Source of the DNA: Desulfotomaculum sp.
GTDB lineage: Bacteria; Bacillota; Desulfotomaculia; Desulfotomaculales; Nap2-2B
Direction: 5' to 3'
DNA length: 7,463 nt
NCBI GenBank assembly: GCA_003445555.1
Contig: DMDI01000002.1
Coordinates: 1 to 7,463 of the forward strand
The notes below the pieces were generated by a model. The model had not been told where the DNA came from. It worked only from the letters and a program-made list of their open reading frames with translations, and made no database searches. Position 1 is the stretch's first letter; the number at the start of each line of letters is the position of its first letter. Position numbers and translations under genes: made by a program. This document shows positions 1-5,585 of the stretch, piece by piece.

Positions 1-18
1 CGTGTGCTCTTCCGATCT
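1..18. other. Illumina TruSeq adapter remnant (artefact)
   Basis: The first 18 bases, CGTGTGCTCTTCCGATCT, equal the 3' end of the standard Illumina TruSeq read-2 adapter, directly abutting genomic sequence at base 19. This is untrimmed library sequence and not part of the organism. It marks the left edge as the end of an assembled contig. Any reading frame starting here, such as a GTG at base 2, is not real. Confidence 0.96.
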
Positions 19-46
19 GGAAAATGATAAATGGAAATTAGAAATT

Positions 47-64
47 CGCTCGCTAACGCTCGCT
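47..64. repeat. Direct repeat of CGCTCGCT
   Basis: CGCTCGCT occurs at 47-54 and 57-64, separated by AA, inside a stretch flanked by AAATT on both sides. It is the first of several short repeat units that fill 19-325, a stretch with no credible gene. Its function is unknown; I read it as part of a dispersed intergenic repeat family. Confidence 0.5.
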
Positions 65-95
65 GAAATTGAGAAACAAGAAATTAATTTAAACC

Positions 96-259
96 GTCAT
101 TCTGAACTTGATTCAGAATCAGGCGGGAAATGCTTGAAATGCGTGAGACGTTTGAAACGTAAAAACATTAAACGATTCAAGCGATTCAAGCCTCAAGCGT
201 TTCAAGCACCAAGCTTTAAAGCCGATCCTATCCGCCAGCGGGCGGATCGTCAGGATGAC
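96..259. repeat. MITE-like composite inverted-repeat element
   Basis: The ends are near-inverted: GTCATTCTGA at 96-105 and TCAGGATGAC at 250-259 match in 9 of 10 positions. Inside are a hairpin at 99-119 (ATTCTGAA, 5-nt loop, TTCAGAAT), a GC-rich hairpin at 230-247 (ATCCGCC, AGCG, GGCGGAT) with an outer 5-bp stem 225-229/252-256, a 13-nt palindrome at 148-160 (ACGTTT G AAACGT), and an inverted pair TGCTTGAAA (131-139)/TTTCAAGCA (200-208). Between 173 and 206 a 9-bp unit is iterated: CGATTCAAG twice, then CCTCAAG, then CGTTTCAAG. There is no coding capacity. A non-autonomous element or a composite intergenic repeat is the best reading; I saw no target-site duplication. Confidence 0.55.
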
Positions 260-262
260 ATT

Positions 263-306
263 ATTCGCTCATTCGTGTCCATTCGTTTCTAATTCGTTTT
301 AATTCG
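263..306. repeat. Spaced ATTCG repeats
   Basis: ATTCG occurs five times, at 263, 271, 281, 292 and 302, spaced 8 to 11 bp apart, followed by an AT-rich tract with repeated TTTTGA motifs up to about 340. This is degenerate repetitive intergenic DNA with no frame worth calling. The role is unknown. Confidence 0.5.
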
Positions 307-325
307 TGTTTTTGAATTTTAACTT

Positions 326-355
326 TTGACTTTTGAATTTAGTTTGTCTTAGTAT
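326..355 (+). promoter_or_regulatory. Candidate sigma-70 promoter for the ATP-cone gene
   Basis: The -35 TTGACT (326-331, 5/6 match) is followed by an 18-bp spacer and the -10 TAGTAT (350-355, 4/6 match). Transcription would begin near 362, giving a leader of about 19 nt that still contains the Shine-Dalgarno site. Assigned by eye from consensus only. Confidence 0.4.
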
Positions 356-364
356 CCTAAACAA

Positions 365-374
365 AAGGGGGTGA
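365..374 (+). promoter_or_regulatory. Strong Shine-Dalgarno site
   Basis: AAGGGGGTGA matches the full anti-SD complement AAGGAGGTGA at 9 of 10 positions and lies 6 nt before the ATG at 381, which fixes that start. It is the strongest ribosome-binding site in the window and contrasts with the weak or absent sites before the AT-rich genes further right. Confidence 0.8.
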
Positions 375-380
375 GAAAAA

Positions 381-644
381 ATGAGCATTCGCGTGCAAAA
401 AAGAGACGGCCGGCTGGAAGAATTTGACGCCAATAAAATCCGCCAAGGCCTTATTGCCGCCGGCGCCACCGATCAGGAAGCAGAAAACATTACCCAAGAA
501 GTAGAAAACTGGGCAGTAGCTAATGCCGCCAAAGGCTTTGTTCGCACCGCCGCCATCAGGGAAAAGGTTCTATCCTCTCTACGGTTGGTTAACCCCCAAG
601 CCGCCGCCGCCTTTGAAAGCTACCAAAAGCCGACAAAAGCCTAA
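381..644 (+). CDS. Stand-alone ATP-cone domain protein
   Basis: This 87-residue protein is almost entirely one ATP-cone domain, the nucleotide-sensing module found at the N-terminus of ribonucleotide reductase large subunits and in the repressor NrdR. The family signature is visible from both ends: V-x-K-R-D-G-R at residues 5-11, then F-D-x-N-K-I and G-L-x-A-A-G, and later V-R-T-x-x-I-R-x-x-V, ending with N-P-x-A-A-x-A-F-E-x-Y. No reductase barrel and no NrdR zinc ribbon are attached, so it is a free-standing cone. It may bind ATP/dATP and regulate a partner in trans, but no partner is visible here. The start is set by the strong SD site. Its stop overlaps by 4 nt the end of the convergent hydrolase gene. 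Composition is GC-rich, many codons being GCC, unlike the genes beyond 1984. Confidence 0.88.
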   Translation: MSIRVQKRDGRLEEFDANKIRQGLIAAGATDQEAENITQEVENWAVANAAKGFVRTAAIREKVLSSLRLVNPQAAAAFESYQKPTKA

Positions 645-655
645 TTATTAAGGCT
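638..655 (-). terminator. Weak hairpin at the convergent gene ends
   Basis: On the minus strand AGCCT pairs with AGGCT around an 8-nt loop, followed by TTT. It overlaps the stop codons of both convergent genes. The stem is only 5 bp and the U-tract short, so this is at most a weak terminator for the leftward hydrolase transcript. Confidence 0.2.
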
Positions 656-1621
656 AACAGTTTGATAAACAGTCTGGGAAACTTGCCGTACCATTCCCTG
701 AAGAGCGTTAAAATCGTCTCCGCGGGTCATAACGCAAAGCAGGTAGGGCTTATCGGGGTAATAAATAATCCCGCAGTCATGGAATTGTTTTACCCCGCTC
801 TCCTCATAACCCCGCTCGCCAAATTTATGGGCCACCTTAATCCCTTCAGGTAAGCCGCCGACTAAACCCTCCTTATAAACCACTTCGCTTAATAATTTAA
901 GCGCCTTCTCCGACATCTCGCGGCTAAGATAGGAAGCATTATAAAGAATCCTAAAAAGAGCGGCATAGTCTTTGACGGTAATAAAATTCTCCTCCGCCTC
1001 ATCCGCTGGCACCTTTAAGCCTAAATCGGCATAAACTTCTGCCCATTTATCTTTTTCAATCTTGTCCGCCAATATCTCCAGCGCCTGATTATCGGAGTAA
1101 ACAATCATCCGCCTAATAAGATTGCCAATTGAATAAGATTGGCCCGCCACCAATTGCTTTTCCGGCAAAATATTTTGGGAAAACGCCTCCTGAGGTTGAT
1201 ATTCTATCTCTTGGTAAAGATAATCGGGATCCTCTTCGGCAATTTTTAGATAAGCAATCATTAAAGGAACTTTAAGCAGGCTAGCGGGAGCAAATTTTTC
1301 TCTCTCGCCAAGACCAATCCAGGCGCCGGAATTTAATTCCTGAAAATAAATGGCCACCTGGGAAGCCTTATTGCTTTTAGTAGCCGTATTGATTAACTCT
1401 GCCAGCTTTTTTCTTAAAAAAACCAAATCCCCCCGGCTGGTTTCTTCAAGAGGAGTAAAGTCAAGCAGGGGGTTAATAAATTGATACTCCGACTGGCGTT
1501 GGCGGAAAAAAACATTTTCTTCTTCTTTTTTGGTTAAAAGTTTTTCTCCCCCCGCGCCTAAGGCCACCCCCAAAACAAAAACTCCCAAAAAAATCACCGC
1601 TTTTTTTAACTTGTCAATCAT
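641..1621 (-). CDS. Membrane-anchored class A beta-lactamase-like serine hydrolase
   Basis: Numbered from the ATG at 1621 this is a 326-residue protein. Residues about 8-26 form a single hydrophobic segment after a Lys-rich start, with no lipobox, so the enzyme is probably anchored and faces outward. The penicillin-binding/beta-lactamase motifs are all recognisable: S114-x-x-K117 (A-S-L-L-K), S176-D-N178, and K266-F-G268 in place of the usual K-T/S-G. I do not see the E-x-x-L-N omega-loop motif that supplies the deacylating glutamate of true class A beta-lactamases. A peptidoglycan D,D-peptidase-like or unknown serine hydrolase is therefore as likely as antibiotic hydrolysis. A TTG start at 1654 would add 11 residues; I prefer the ATG because a perfect TATAAT sits between the two and because it leaves a normal signal-anchor N-terminus. 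It lies downstream of the uppP remnant on the same strand, a cell-wall context. Confidence 0.85.
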   Translation of the reverse strand: MIDKLKKAVIFLGVFVLGVALGAGGEKLLTKKEEENVFFRQRQSEYQFINPLLDFTPLEETSRGDLVFLRKKLAELINTATKSNKASQVAIYFQELNSGAWIGLGEREKFAPASLLKVPLMIAYLKIAEEDPDYLYQEIEYQPQEAFSQNILPEKQLVAGQSYSIGNLIRRMIVYSDNQALEILADKIEKDKWAEVYADLGLKVPADEAEENFITVKDYAALFRILYNASYLSREMSEKALKLLSEVVYKEGLVGGLPEGIKVAHKFGERGYEESGVKQFHDCGIIYYPDKPYLLCVMTRGDDFNALQGMVRQVSQTVYQTVSLNN

Positions 1622-1634
1622 TTTTAATTTTTCT

Positions 1635-1640
1635 ATTATA
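1635..1640 (-). promoter_or_regulatory. TATAAT -10 box before the serine hydrolase
   Basis: A perfect TATAAT on the minus strand ends 13 nt before the ATG at 1621; the corresponding -35 position (1658-1663, TTTTCT) is poor. If used, transcription would begin about 7 nt before the ATG, giving a nearly leaderless message and excluding the TTG start at 1654. Confidence 0.3.
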
Positions 1641-1704
1641 TTCTTCTTGTCCAAGAAAGAAAAGAAAGCGGCAGAATGAAAATAAAAATAAGAGCTTTAA
1701 GGCT

Positions 1705-1920
1705 TTAGCGGCCCAAGAAAAGCCAAAAAACAAAGGCCAAGATAATCCGGTAGAAAGCAAAAAACCGGAAAGAATGCTTTTTCACAAAACCAATTAAAGC
1801 CTTAACCGTTAAAAGCGCCGCCAGAAAAGCTCCCCAAAAGCCCACCAGCAAAACCAAATACTCCTGACGGGTGAAAGAAAAACCTACTTTTACCAAATCA
1901 AGACCCGTGGCCCCCACCAT
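1705..1920 (-). pseudogene. uppP: C-terminal remnant of undecaprenyl-diphosphatase UppP/BacA
   Basis: The 71 codons match the end of UppP, the membrane enzyme that recycles undecaprenyl diphosphate for peptidoglycan synthesis. The segment G-A-T-G-L-D-L corresponds to the A-A-T-A-L-D-L stretch near the end of E. coli UppP. It is followed by two hydrophobic helices flanking F-V-K-K-H-S-F-R-F-F-A-F-Y-R-I-I-L, the conserved K-x-x-S-F-x-x-F-x-x-Y-R terminus. Full-length UppP is about 260-280 residues; the N-terminal three quarters, with all the catalytic residues, is absent. Upstream, the frame hits TAA three codons beyond the GCC preceding the first ATG, so homology ends at about 1921-1926, exactly where the sequence becomes AT-rich. 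This is a truncated gene left by an insertion, deletion or recombination (or an assembly join), not a functional small protein. Confidence 0.82.
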
Positions 1921-1942
1921 GGCACCATCTTACCAGAGGTTT

Positions 1943-1972
1943 GAAGCTAACAGACCCTGGGGTCGGAAGCTA
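1943..1972. repeat. Hairpin framed by 7-bp direct repeats at the junction
   Basis: GAAGCTA occurs at 1943-1949 and again at 1966-1972. Between them lies GACCC TG GGGTC (1953-1964), a 5-bp perfect inverted repeat with a 2-nt loop. It lies in the 63-bp gap between the uppP break and the AT-rich block. It could be a REP-like palindrome, an insertion scar or an element end; the sequence does not show which. Confidence 0.5.
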
Positions 1973-1975
1973 GTC

Positions 1976-1992
1976 TATAAGTACTACTTATA
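1976..1992. repeat. 17-bp perfect palindrome over a stop codon
   Basis: TATAAGTA C TACTTATA is a perfect inverted repeat with a one-base centre, covering the TAG stop of the synthetase-like gene. With no U-tract after it, it is a poor intrinsic terminator for the leftward transcript. A protein-binding or recombination site is equally possible. Confidence 0.5.
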
Positions 1993-3261
1993 AAATAGTT
2001 TTATTATGTTTTCAAGAGTATCAATATCCGTTGGGCTCAAATAGTAGCCCTTATGTCTCATTTCTTCAGCGTATCTTTTGCCTTGAGCCTTAAAAAATTT
2101 TTCTATTTTTACTTGACCAGCTCGTATTCTATAATTAGTAAAATCTTTAATAATTTCTGCAAGCATCTGGTGATCTTCTTGCCTTAATCTTAAAGATTGT
2201 TCTTTTTCGGATTGAAGCGAAGAAATTATTATATCAATTTTCCAGTTAATACGGGCGTATTCTTTTCGGATTACTTCGAGCTGATCCGGCGTAATATCAC
2301 TACTGTATGTCATCAGGGCAAGTGGTAAGTATCTGACCATAAAGCCTAAACCAATATTTTTAGCTTCTTCAAGAGAAGTAATTGGTATTTTGGGAAGCAA
2401 TAAGTAATTGTGGTGGAAACCACTTGTTAATATAGAGGTATAAGGAATGGCGTTTGTTGCTACAGCTGCGCCTTGGGTCAACGTCAATTCAGATAGTTCA
2501 TACTTTTCTGCAACTAGTTGCGGCATGAGTGCGACACCTATTTTCGGGTCTAAAACATATCCTTCTAGACCAATTGAGTCTAAGGGTAGTCCATACTCCC
2601 TTATCTTTGAAATCATCATTCTTGGCGGTAATTGATAAAAAAGACTGCGAATATGTTTAGTATTTTTAGGATAAATAATCCTATCCTTTATTAAAGATTC
2701 TCTGTCTTTTGGGATGTCTACCATTAAGACATTCCGTTTTTCTGAATGAAAAGAGTCGCTTTCGCATATAGTACAAGAATTTACCCTAATATTGTCAACT
2801 GATTGCATGTAGCCGCAAGTGTCACAAATGTTTACACCCACCGAATCTATATAAATAGCACCAGTAGATAAAAGCTGTTCTATTTTTTGTTCAAGCCAGG
2901 TTTTTGTACTATCGTCGTCGTCTCTAATTACATCTCTTCCTTTGCTCGGAATTCCCAGCTCTTCTAATATCTTATATTTGTTAACCAATAGCGAAGAGGA
3001 AAAGGCTTTTCTAGACTTATATCTGTTTTGCTGAGCCATAAAGGCCCTGTCCATTCTCATTCCCACACAATTCCATAAATCCACTCTGGGTATCAGCCTT
3101 CCAGATTCGTATTCGATTATTCTGGTTATATTTTCGGCCACGAGCATGGGGATAAAACGATGGACAACTCTCTCGTTTATGGTATCAAGGTTCTCGGCCG
3201 CTGATGCAGTAATAATTTTTCGTTCAGATTCTATCATTTCATCAGAATAAAAGTATAGCAT
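1984..3261 (-). CDS. Divergent class I aminoacyl-tRNA-synthetase-like protein (MetRS-like)
   Basis: A 425-residue soluble protein. The middle and C-terminal parts follow the methionyl-tRNA-synthetase pattern: W-L-x-x-K-I-x-x-L-L-x-x-G-A-I-Y at 122-137, then a zinc knuckle with C146-x-x-C149 and C163-x-x-C166, then P-P-R-M-M-I-S-K-I-R-x-Y-G-L-P at 212-226, T-Q-G-A at 262-265, and G-x-G-F-M-V-R-Y-L-P near 304-313 followed by S-S-D-I-T at 320-324, resembling the R-Y-Y-L and D-x-D-F-S region. The signature residues look degenerate: the HIGH region may be H34-R-F-I and the KMSKS region K291-I-P-I-T. A normal aminoacylation activity is therefore doubtful. It is shorter than true MetRS (over 500 residues). 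The start has only a weak AAGG before it. It is transcribed divergently from the tandem nucleotidyltransferase gene and ends in a palindrome. The assignment to the class I synthetase fold rests on pattern reading; the function is unknown. Confidence 0.68.
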   Translation of the reverse strand: MLYFYSDEMIESERKIITASAAENLDTINERVVHRFIPMLVAENITRIIEYESGRLIPRVDLWNCVGMRMDRAFMAQQNRYKSRKAFSSSLLVNKYKILEELGIPSKGRDVIRDDDDSTKTWLEQKIEQLLSTGAIYIDSVGVNICDTCGYMQSVDNIRVNSCTICESDSFHSEKRNVLMVDIPKDRESLIKDRIIYPKNTKHIRSLFYQLPPRMMISKIREYGLPLDSIGLEGYVLDPKIGVALMPQLVAEKYELSELTLTQGAAVATNAIPYTSILTSGFHHNYLLLPKIPITSLEEAKNIGLGFMVRYLPLALMTYSSDITPDQLEVIRKEYARINWKIDIIISSLQSEKEQSLRLRQEDHQMLAEIIKDFTNYRIRAGQVKIEKFFKAQGKRYAEEMRHKGYYLSPTDIDTLENIIKLFYK

Positions 3262-3282
3262 AAAACCTTATAATTATTTAAA

Positions 3283-3310
3283 TTTATATTGTTTTTACAA
3301 AACTAGTCAT
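3283..3310 (-). promoter_or_regulatory. Candidate promoter for the synthetase-like gene
   Basis: On the minus strand ATGACT (-35, 3305-3310, 4/6) is followed by a 16-bp spacer and TATAAA (-10, 3283-3288, 5/6), about 21 nt before the ATG at 3261. It overlaps the oppositely directed promoter, so the two genes share one control region. Confidence 0.4.
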
Positions 3311-3322
3311 ATATTGTACAAT
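3294..3322 (+). promoter_or_regulatory. Candidate promoter for the nucleotidyltransferase operon
   Basis: TTTACA (-35, 3294-3299, 5/6) and TACAAT (-10, 3317-3322, 5/6) are separated by the ideal 17 bp. The start point would be near 3329, giving a leader of about 32 nt without a Shine-Dalgarno site. This is among the best-spaced promoters in the window. Confidence 0.55.
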
Positions 3323-3349
3323 ACGATCTAATATCAATCTAATATTGAT
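3312..3349. promoter_or_regulatory. Operator-like palindrome and direct repeats
   Basis: A 12-bp perfect palindrome, TATTGTACAATA (3312-3323), covers the -10 box of the rightward promoter. Just after it TCTAATAT is repeated at 3327-3334 and 3338-3345, a spacing of 11 bp or one helical turn, and ATCAAT (3333-3338) pairs with ATTGAT (3344-3349). Together they look like binding sites for a dimeric repressor controlling both divergent genes. No regulator gene is present in the window, so one cassette protein or a chromosomal factor would have to bind. Confidence 0.4.
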
Positions 3350-3360
3350 TAAAAATTTTT

Positions 3361-4872
3361 ATGAAAAAAGACGAAAAAATTTGTATAAACCAGAATGAAG
3401 ATGGCAAGCTTTATATGCCCGACTCTGAAGTCAATATCCAAAAAAGGTACCAAGCCCCAATCGATGATGTCTTAAATTTTTTTAAAAAATTAAACAATAA
3501 AAACATATATAGCATTTATTTAAGGGGTTCTATTGTTTTTGGGCTGGGAATAAAAAATATTTCCGATATAGACTTTTTTATAGTAACCCTAAGGCCCCTG
3601 GTTGACTTTGACAGGTTAACAATAAAAAAATACATGGATAAGTTGAATAAGAAATATCCATTTATAACTAAATTTGACATTGGATATTTTACATTAGACC
3701 AAATATTGGCAATGAAAGAAAATGTTTTAATTAAACTAACTTCTCTGTGTATATACGGTAAAGACATCAAAGATAAGATAAAAAATCCTAGACCTGGTAA
3801 AGACGTGGCTATTTCTCTATCGCATTTGGAAGAAGAGATATTTAAAACTAAAAATGAAATTAGGATTGGACTATATAACAAAACAAACACAAAAGCGATG
3901 TGTGTATGGATAATGAAACGCATTGTTAGGTCTGGCTTAGAACTTGTATCTGAAAGAGAAAAGTGTTTTACCCGAGATTTAGGTTTATGTTTTGAGAAAT
4001 TTTCAAAATATTACCCAGATAAAAAAGATGATATGCATAAAGCGCTTATTTTGGCCCTAAAACCAACAAATAACACCAAGGTAATAGAAAAAACATTTAA
4101 CAATTTAGGGGAATGGTTAGTATCAGAAGGTAAAAGGTTGGGGTTAATTTCTATTAGTTATAATGACATGGGCAAGGTTGTGATTGAGAAAGCTATATCT
4201 TTTTTTGGCAAAAACAGAATTATTTGTTTATTGCGATATGGTCCCAAAACAAGATTTGATGGAACACCCCCTGCGGATTTTGATTTTTTATTATTGCTTG
4301 ATAAATTCCAAAGTAAAGACTACTTATTGTTATCTTTTTTTAAAAAATTAAATTTACCCATAGAGATTTTTGTTGATTATAGAGATCAGATTATTTTGAG
4401 GGGAATTAAAAATTATCAGAGGGGTCGTCACGGATCATATTTTTTTAAAATTCTCGCTTCAGCGGATACCCTACTAGGTAGGAATTTTTACAAAGAAAAT
4501 GAAGGAAAATTGGATAAAAACAAAATTAAATCAGATTTACTATATAGGATTGAAGAATATTTTTATAGGATACAAAAATCCATCGTTAACGAAGAAGATC
4601 CCAGCAAAGGGGATATAGAAAAGTATTTAGGTAGGATTGTAACCGATTTGCTTTTGGTGACTGGCGATATTCAATTTTCGGATATGCATAAGTATCACTA
4701 TACGAAAGTGATGTCTGATATGTTAAGTCATTCTAATACTATGAACCGCGATATAGTCGAATTAATAGCCAAATTTCAATCTAATTCAAAAATCAACATT
4801 GATCTTTTGGGCAAACTTGTCGGAGTATTATACGAACAGTATTTGGAAATAAGACAAAATATACAATTATGA
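3361..4872 (+). CDS. Tandem two-domain nucleotidyltransferase
   Basis: A 503-residue protein with two polymerase-beta-type (NTP_transf_2/MNT-like) nucleotidyltransferase domains in series. The first has G56-S57, G61 and S68-D69-I-D71, with a third acidic residue likely D106 (K-F-D-I-G). It is followed by a helical region to about residue 260 containing F-T-R-D-L-G-L-C and Y-Y-P-D, as in aminoglycoside-nucleotidyltransferase-like helical domains. The second begins near residue 280 with Y293-G294-x-x-x-R, then A305-D306-F-D308 and a third acidic residue, likely D339 (I-F-V-D). The canonical G-S is altered to Y-G, so this copy is more divergent. Both triads seem intact, so two transfer reactions, or one catalytic and one binding domain, are possible. 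Targets could be a protein, tRNA or a small molecule. No SD site precedes the ATG. The end overlaps the hydrolase start in ATGA. Confidence 0.78.
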   Translation: MKKDEKICINQNEDGKLYMPDSEVNIQKRYQAPIDDVLNFFKKLNNKNIYSIYLRGSIVFGLGIKNISDIDFFIVTLRPLVDFDRLTIKKYMDKLNKKYPFITKFDIGYFTLDQILAMKENVLIKLTSLCIYGKDIKDKIKNPRPGKDVAISLSHLEEEIFKTKNEIRIGLYNKTNTKAMCVWIMKRIVRSGLELVSEREKCFTRDLGLCFEKFSKYYPDKKDDMHKALILALKPTNNTKVIEKTFNNLGEWLVSEGKRLGLISISYNDMGKVVIEKAISFFGKNRIICLLRYGPKTRFDGTPPADFDFLLLLDKFQSKDYLLLSFFKKLNLPIEIFVDYRDQIILRGIKNYQRGRHGSYFFKILASADTLLGRNFYKENEGKLDKNKIKSDLLYRIEEYFYRIQKSIVNEEDPSKGDIEKYLGRIVTDLLLVTGDIQFSDMHKYHYTKVMSDMLSHSNTMNRDIVELIAKFQSNSKINIDLLGKLVGVLYEQYLEIRQNIQL

Positions 4873-5585
4873 TAACAATAAAATCATCCCGAGATAAGGA
4901 TTTGTATTTTACCTATACCCTATCGGAGTCAAGTTTTTCTTATGGAGCACTAATAATCCTTGATGGATTGCCAAGTAGGCCAGCCAGTAAGGATCAATTA
5001 ATAAAAAAGTTATCCGGACATGGCTTTGATGTTTTTTTTCCAAGATATGAAGGAACTTGGGAGTCGAAGGGAGAATTTTTGAAAAGACCCCCAAGCCAAG
5101 GTATTATTGAATTTATAGAAGCGTTGCAAAAGGGTGTTTCTTTGAATGATAAAAAGTATTTTGCCAGAAAAATATTTCTTTTGGGATCAAGTTTTGGCGG
5201 TGGCGTTGCCTTGGATGTCGCCGCTAAAGGTGTTGCCGATAAAACCTGTGTCCTGTCGCCCGTAATAAGTTTTAGAAGGGTCCCCGGGATAAAAACTCTT
5301 GAAGATTATTTAAGAACTGCTTATAGTAAAGACTATCGTTTTAATTCCAAAAATTGGCAAAAACTTTTGGAAGATAACCTGTGGAATTTAGATAATTTCC
5401 AAATAAAAAACCCCTCTAATGTTTTAATCATGGCCGGAAATGTTGATGAACAAATTAAAAAGGCTGACCTTATTAAATTTGGCAAAAAAAATAAAATTAA
5501 GGTTAACATTTATAATTTCGGTCATATTACCTTGAGTAAGATTACGGAATCTATACTAGAAGAGATTAGAGGCTTCTTTTTTTAA
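4869..5585 (+). CDS. Alpha/beta hydrolase, translationally coupled to the nucleotidyltransferase
   Basis: A 238-residue cytoplasmic protein with no signal peptide. The nucleophile elbow is G106-S-S108-F-G110 after a hydrophobic strand (I-F-L-L), with S108 the nucleophile. D193 (A-G-N-V-D) and H219 (N-F-G-H) stand at the right distances to complete the Ser-Asp-His triad. L-D-G-L-P at 31-35 fits the oxyanion-side strand, and the region about 135-180 between the core strands may form a small lid. Family members include esterases, thioesterases, acyl-peptide hydrolases and peptidases; the substrate cannot be read from the sequence. The start codon overlaps the previous stop (ATGA), so the two proteins are probably made together and work in the same process. 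It ends convergently with the CCA-like gene, the two overlapping by 4 nt. Confidence 0.85.
   Translation: MITIKSSRDKDLYFTYTLSESSFSYGALIILDGLPSRPASKDQLIKKLSGHGFDVFFPRYEGTWESKGEFLKRPPSQGIIEFIEALQKGVSLNDKKYFARKIFLLGSSFGGGVALDVAAKGVADKTCVLSPVISFRRVPGIKTLEDYLRTAYSKDYRFNSKNWQKLLEDNLWNLDNFQIKNPSNVLIMAGNVDEQIKKADLIKFGKKNKIKVNIYNFGHITLSKITESILEEIRGFFF

Noticed and set aside
173..206. CRISPR-like array
   Set aside because: The repeat unit is only 9 bp, directly tandem and without unique spacers; no cas genes are present.
2..292. A 96-codon open frame starting with GTG at base 2
   Set aside because: Its first residues are translated from the Illumina adapter and the rest runs through repeats and hairpins; it has no domain and no ribosome-binding site of its own.
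662..853. A 63-codon rightward open frame inside the serine hydrolase gene
   Set aside because: It is antisense to conserved C-terminal coding sequence, without a promoter or ribosome-binding site.
1622..1654. TTG start extending the serine hydrolase by 11 residues
   Set aside because: No ribosome-binding site precedes it, and a perfect TATAAT lies between it and the ATG; the ATG gives a normal signal-anchor. It remains possible.
3516..3923. A 135-codon leftward open frame
   Set aside because: It lies wholly inside the well-supported nucleotidyltransferase gene on the other strand and covers its catalytic motifs; it has no recognisable features.
3361..4872. Classical MNT-HEPN toxin-antitoxin pair
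   Set aside because: No separate HEPN gene with an R-x4-6-H motif is seen; the helical regions are within the nucleotidyltransferase and fit substrate-binding domains instead.
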